Positions 13,851-16,487 of a stretch of 16,487 nt of DNA are shown here, piece after piece. The first letter of the stretch is position 1. Each line of letters begins with the position of its first letter. Origin of the DNA: Euryarchaeota archaeon UBA52 (lineage in GTDB: Archaea > Thermoplasmatota > Poseidoniia > Poseidoniales > Thalassarchaeaceae); assembly GCA_002505455.1 (NCBI GenBank), contig DAVB01000035.1, forward strand, positions 1 through 16,487. The letters run 5' to 3'. The notes below the pieces were generated by a model that saw only the letters and a program-made list of their open reading frames with translations, did not search any database and was not told the DNA's origin. The position numbers and the translations under genes are program-made.

Positions 13851-14930
13851 TGACTCTCTCATCGGCCTCCAAATAGAAAGGTCCCTACCTGTGATCATCT
13901 TCAAAATGGCTGAATACACAGATAGAGCCCCATTTGCGACAATCAGGAAGAGAGAACCGCTAACAATCACGAGAGATTTTGAATTCAGGCCTTGAAAATG
14001 AGTCCCATCAAATAGTCCACTAACAACACCAGCGGTTGTAACAAATGCAAGTAGCAAAGCCATTGGCATAATGGTGTACATGTGGAGATTAAAACCAGCC
14101 ACAAGACGAATTAAAATCGAATTATTGGAATTCATCATTTCTTTCATCAGATGTCTTACTAGCCCCTGCGCCCTTCTCACTTTTCTCTCTCTCGAATTCA
14201 CAACTTCTTCCATGTCTTTGAATGTGCATTCTTTGACAAATACCGATTTCCCCCCATTTCGTTGAGAAGATACAGCAAGTTGGGAATCATCGGCATTCCT
14301 CCTGACGTCTATCGAATCCGAATTCAAATGATTCATCTTGAAGCCACACAGGCTCCCCTCAAACACCACCGAGGCACCGATGTTGCTCTCAGACACCCTC
14401 ATCCAATTAGATATCCTTCTGTAGATTGACATATCGCCGCCATCAATGCCGCAGGCTCCCGTTACGTCGGCTCTACTCAATGTCCTGAGAAGATCCCGGA
14501 ACGCATTCTCGTCCACAATCGAATCAGCATCGGTCAAAATCATGACCTCGGAGCTCACTTCCTCAATGGCCCTTCTTACAGAATTGGATTTACCAATCTC
14601 GCAATTTTCGATAACTTTCCAATTATCAGTGAGCCCCTCTTCCTCGATGAATTGAGTCGCTATTTCGGCTGTTTTGTCTTCGGAGCAATCGTATATCACG
14701 ACTGAAAAAGAATCTAAAGATGCAGATATTTTTTTGACGTTTTCCAGTTTGCCACGAATCAAAATTTCTTCATCTCTCGTAGGTATTACAACAGTGATAC
14801 TCCCGATCTCCGAGAAAACAAATTCCCTTTTCCTATAGCCCGATACTGTTCCAAATAAAATTAGGATAAAATGCAACGCAGTCGGCAAAAATGCGGCCAG
14901 TATGATTACTGCTGCAACCCCAAATGACAT
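13842..14930 (-). CDS. Membrane GT2 glycosyltransferase
   Basis: 362 residues from ATG 14930, supported by GGAGGAGG seven bases upstream; a longer frame to 15002 would run across the SD and start of the opposing gene. Order: membrane helix (about 3-27), GT-A domain with VVIPTRDEE (47-55), GKSNSVRRA (113-121) and metal motif DADS (134-137), then ADDSQLA (213-219) and RRAQG (252-256) in the places of the acceptor ED and Q-x-x-R-W-like motifs of processive GT2 enzymes. Two more hydrophobic stretches follow (about 276-304 and 319-343), then a WRP motif near the C-terminus. The topology suggests an enzyme that polymerises or transfers sugar at the inner membrane face, with its C-terminal helices perhaps assisting export. 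Product unknown. It is more AT-rich than the glmS region. Confidence 0.85.
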   Translation of the reverse strand: MSFGVAAVIILAAFLPTALHFILILFGTVSGYRKREFVFSEIGSITVVIPTRDEEILIRGKLENVKKISASLDSFSVVIYDCSEDKTAEIATQFIEEEGLTDNWKVIENCEIGKSNSVRRAIEEVSSEVMILTDADSIVDENAFRDLLRTLSRADVTGACGIDGGDMSIYRRISNWMRVSESNIGASVVFEGSLCGFKMNHLNSDSIDVRRNADDSQLAVSSQRNGGKSVFVKECTFKDMEEVVNSRERKVRRAQGLVRHLMKEMMNSNNSILIRLVAGFNLHMYTIMPMALLLAFVTTAGVVSGLFDGTHFQGLNSKSLVIVSGSLFLIVANGALSVYSAILKMITGRDLSIWRPMRESSD

Positions 14931-14937
14931 GACCCTG

Positions 14938-14961
14938 CCTCCTCCGGAACTAGTTGGAGGG
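14938..14961. promoter_or_regulatory. Back-to-back Shine-Dalgarno sequences of two divergent genes
   Basis: CCTCCTCC (14938-14945) is GGAGGAGG on the minus strand, 7 nt before ATG 14930. GGAGGG (14956-14961) is the plus-strand SD; its GGAGG core ends 7 nt before TTG 14968. Between them is the 8-bp palindrome AACTAGTT (14948-14955). These sites decide both starts. Only 37 bp separate the two coding regions, so the promoters must lie within the opposite gene or be very short. Confidence 0.7.
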
Positions 14962-14967
14962 CGGGGG

Positions 14968-15963
14968 TTGACGGCCAAAACAGTATGCCACATAGGCCCC
15001 ATTCACGATGATGGAGGGATGGCAGCAGTCATCGATTCGATCTGTTCAATGGACATCGAAGGATGGACCTCGCTTCGTCTGAACTCATACAACAGGAACC
15101 CGTTCTGGTCAAGATTCTCATTAGTGCCTACAGTGCTGAACAAACTTACCGCGTCACTAAAAAAACAGAACCTGGATGCCGTACATATCCACGTGACTCA
15201 CGGCATGAGTTGGTTCAGGAAGCATTTTTTCATCAGGTGGTGCATCAAAAAGAATGTACCTTTGATACTCCACATACACTCGGGAAGACCCCAAGAAGTC
15301 ATCAGGAAAGCCATGAGACTTCTAGACAAAACTAAGGGTTCCAATCTGGTTAAAGTCGTCGTACTTGAGAATAGGTGGCTAGATTATTTCCCGCCAGATT
15401 ATCGGGACCGAGTCTCCATCATTCATAATGCCCCAAGACCTCTTTTTACTTCCAATTCAGTATTGAATGAGGATCTAACCTTCGGGGTTTTCTGCCGGCC
15501 AGTGAAACACAAAAGACACGATATAGCCCTCAAAGCATTGAAGGCACTCAGGGAGAAGGACATCCAAGTCAAAATGATAGTCACAGGAAAGCCATTCGAT
15601 GATCCCCCTGGGTGGGTTGAACAGCATGGTTGGGTTTCAACTGACGATTTACGCATAATCATGGAGAAATGCAGATTCCTTCTACAAACTAGTCAGAGCG
15701 AGGGATCTTCAATGTCTGTAATTGAAGCTATGTCGATGGGATTGCTACCGATTGTATCCGAAGCATCTAGCGAGACTGTCGGGGATCACGGAGTGGTCGT
15801 TAAGGGGGAAGATCCCCTAGAATGGGCATCCGTCATCGAGAGTGAAATAATTAGAATTCAAGACAACAAGAACGGTGCTAAAGAACTGAGAAACCCCTAC
15901 AATAGGGCTGAAATAGCCGCGGCTTGGCAAACGATTTACGATAGCCTCGTACATCAGGGCTAA
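14968..15963 (+). CDS. GT4 glycosyltransferase
   Basis: 331 residues from TTG 14968, chosen because GGAGG lies exactly 7 nt upstream and the first strand (KTVCHIGPIHDDGGMAAV) then begins at the N-terminus. An in-frame ATG at 14929 would put the SD inside the gene. N-terminal GT-B half: glycine loop DDGGM (14-18), AVHIHVTHG (71-79) and LILHIHSGRP (99-108). C-terminal half: IIHNAPRP (151-158), GVFCRPVKHKRHDIAL (173-188), and E-x7-E at Glu245/Glu253 in SEGSSMSVIEAMSMG. There is no membrane helix or signal peptide. It probably acts on a lipid-linked glycan in the cytoplasm. It is probably co-transcribed with the amidotransferase gene that begins 39 bp downstream. Confidence 0.87.
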   Translation: MTAKTVCHIGPIHDDGGMAAVIDSICSMDIEGWTSLRLNSYNRNPFWSRFSLVPTVLNKLTASLKKQNLDAVHIHVTHGMSWFRKHFFIRWCIKKNVPLILHIHSGRPQEVIRKAMRLLDKTKGSNLVKVVVLENRWLDYFPPDYRDRVSIIHNAPRPLFTSNSVLNEDLTFGVFCRPVKHKRHDIALKALKALREKDIQVKMIVTGKPFDDPPGWVEQHGWVSTDDLRIIMEKCRFLLQTSQSEGSSMSVIEAMSMGLLPIVSEASSETVGDHGVVVKGEDPLEWASVIESEIIRIQDNKNGAKELRNPYNRAEIAAAWQTIYDSLVHQG

Positions 15964-16002
15964 ATGAATCAATCACTCGGAAAATTATGAGGGGAACCAA
16001 GG

Positions 16003-16487
16003 ATGTGCGGAATTCTTGCGACTACCAGGGGCATTGAAGACCTCCCCAATGTGATTGAATTCCTACGATTCAGGGGTCCTGACCAAACAAATCTCGTTAA
16101 TGTCAACGGCATAAACTTCGTCCACACCCTGCTATCAATGACCGGGCCCCCAACAATTCAACCATTTCTGAGTGAAGACAAGAAGGTGGTTGCTTTCTTC
16201 AATGGCGAGATATACAACTTCAAAGAGTTTGGCGACTATCAATCCGATGGAGAGTGCTTGGTACCACTCTATCTCGAGCATGGCATCGATTTCGTCCGAA
16301 AGTTAGACGGAGAATTCGCCTTAGCAGTAGCAGATTTCAACAACGACACTCTGATTTTCAGTACCGATGTCTTCTCAATGAAGCCACTATGGTTCGCCAA
16401 AGAGGGTAGCGAATGGGCACTCTCGTCTTACAAATCGTGCATCGAGAGAGTAGGATTCGATGATCCCACTCAGGTAGAAGCAAATTC
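16003..16487 (+). CDS. Asparagine-synthetase-like glutamine amidotransferase (3' truncated by window)
   Basis: 161 residues visible, cut by the window edge. Begins MCGIL, so Cys2 is the glutaminase nucleophile, and ATG 16003 is preceded by GAGGGG at 15989-15994. Further class II amidotransferase landmarks are FRGPDQ (23-28), FNGEIYNF (66-73), SDGE (81-84, glutamine-binding aspartate) and LDGEFALAVAD (101-111). The order matches AsnB rather than GlmS or PurF. Differences from housekeeping AsnB: the HERLSI-type segment is VHTLLSM (40-46), and RDxxGxxPLY is TDVFSMKPLW. This suggests a glycan-locus paralogue that amidates a uronic acid or other carboxylate, not free aspartate. The ATP-pyrophosphatase half should follow outside the window. 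Confidence 0.82.
   Translation, partial: MCGILATTRGIEDLPNVIEFLRFRGPDQTNLVNVNGINFVHTLLSMTGPPTIQPFLSEDKKVVAFFNGEIYNFKEFGDYQSDGECLVPLYLEHGIDFVRKLDGEFALAVADFNNDTLIFSTDVFSMKPLWFAKEGSEWALSSYKSCIERVGFDDPTQVEAN

Noticed and set aside
15964..15990. Eight-codon mini-ORF (MNQSLGKL) between the GT4 stop and the amidotransferase start
   Set aside because: ATG directly follows the TAA of the GT4 gene and has no SD of its own. It could be a leader peptide, but nothing beyond its presence supports this.

Overview
This window looks like archaeal DNA, most likely a planktonic Thermoplasmatota lineage such as Marine Group II/Poseidoniales. That assignment is inference. It rests on heavy use of AGG/AGA for arginine and ATA for isoleucine, a surface protein with aspartate-rich calcium-binding repeats, an archaeal-style GlmU acetyltransferase and very compact gene packing. 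No rRNA, tRNA, CRISPR array, transposase or integrase is visible. The theme is making and using amino-sugar nucleotides for a surface glycan.

Layout. 1-300: C-terminal end of a membrane-anchored surface protein with calcium-binding repeats. 379-1233 (-): GalU-like sugar-1-phosphate nucleotidyltransferase. 1315-2004 (+): small Dpm1/AglJ-type GT2. 1994-3523 and 3530-about 4177 (-): a two-gene unit encoding phosphoglucosamine mutase (GlmM) and a stand-alone GlmU-type acetyltransferase. 4277-10854 (+): a tightly packed four-gene unit of GlmS, a TPR-GT4 fusion, a WbpP-like UDP-GlcNAc 4-epimerase and a PP-loop enzyme with a QueC-like cysteine cluster. 10851-12704 (-): large protein with a helical N-terminal region and a MurG/PseG-like GT-B domain. 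12762-13850 (+): GT4. 13842-14930 (-): membrane GT2. 14968-15963 (+): GT4. 16003 to the end (+): start of an asparagine-synthetase-like amidotransferase, cut by the window edge.

How the genes fit together. GlmS makes GlcN-6-P, GlmM isomerises it, the stand-alone acetyltransferase makes GlcNAc-1-P, and the nucleotidyltransferase (or an enzyme elsewhere) activates it to UDP-GlcNAc. The WbpP-like epimerase can then give UDP-GalNAc. Five glycosyltransferases of three fold classes would assemble a glycan, and two amidotransferase/PP-loop type proteins may decorate a sugar.

Architecture. Strand switches are frequent: four convergent junctions, three of which overlap by 4-11 bp, and four divergent junctions of about 37-100 bp. 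Control elements are squeezed into these short gaps. The clearest are a 12-bp palindrome with a TATA core between glmS and the acetyltransferase, and two back-to-back Shine-Dalgarno sequences in a 37-bp gap near 14.95 kb. The most interesting unexplained parts are the QueC-like PP-loop protein in a glycan operon and the two glycosyltransferases with helical-repeat N-termini.
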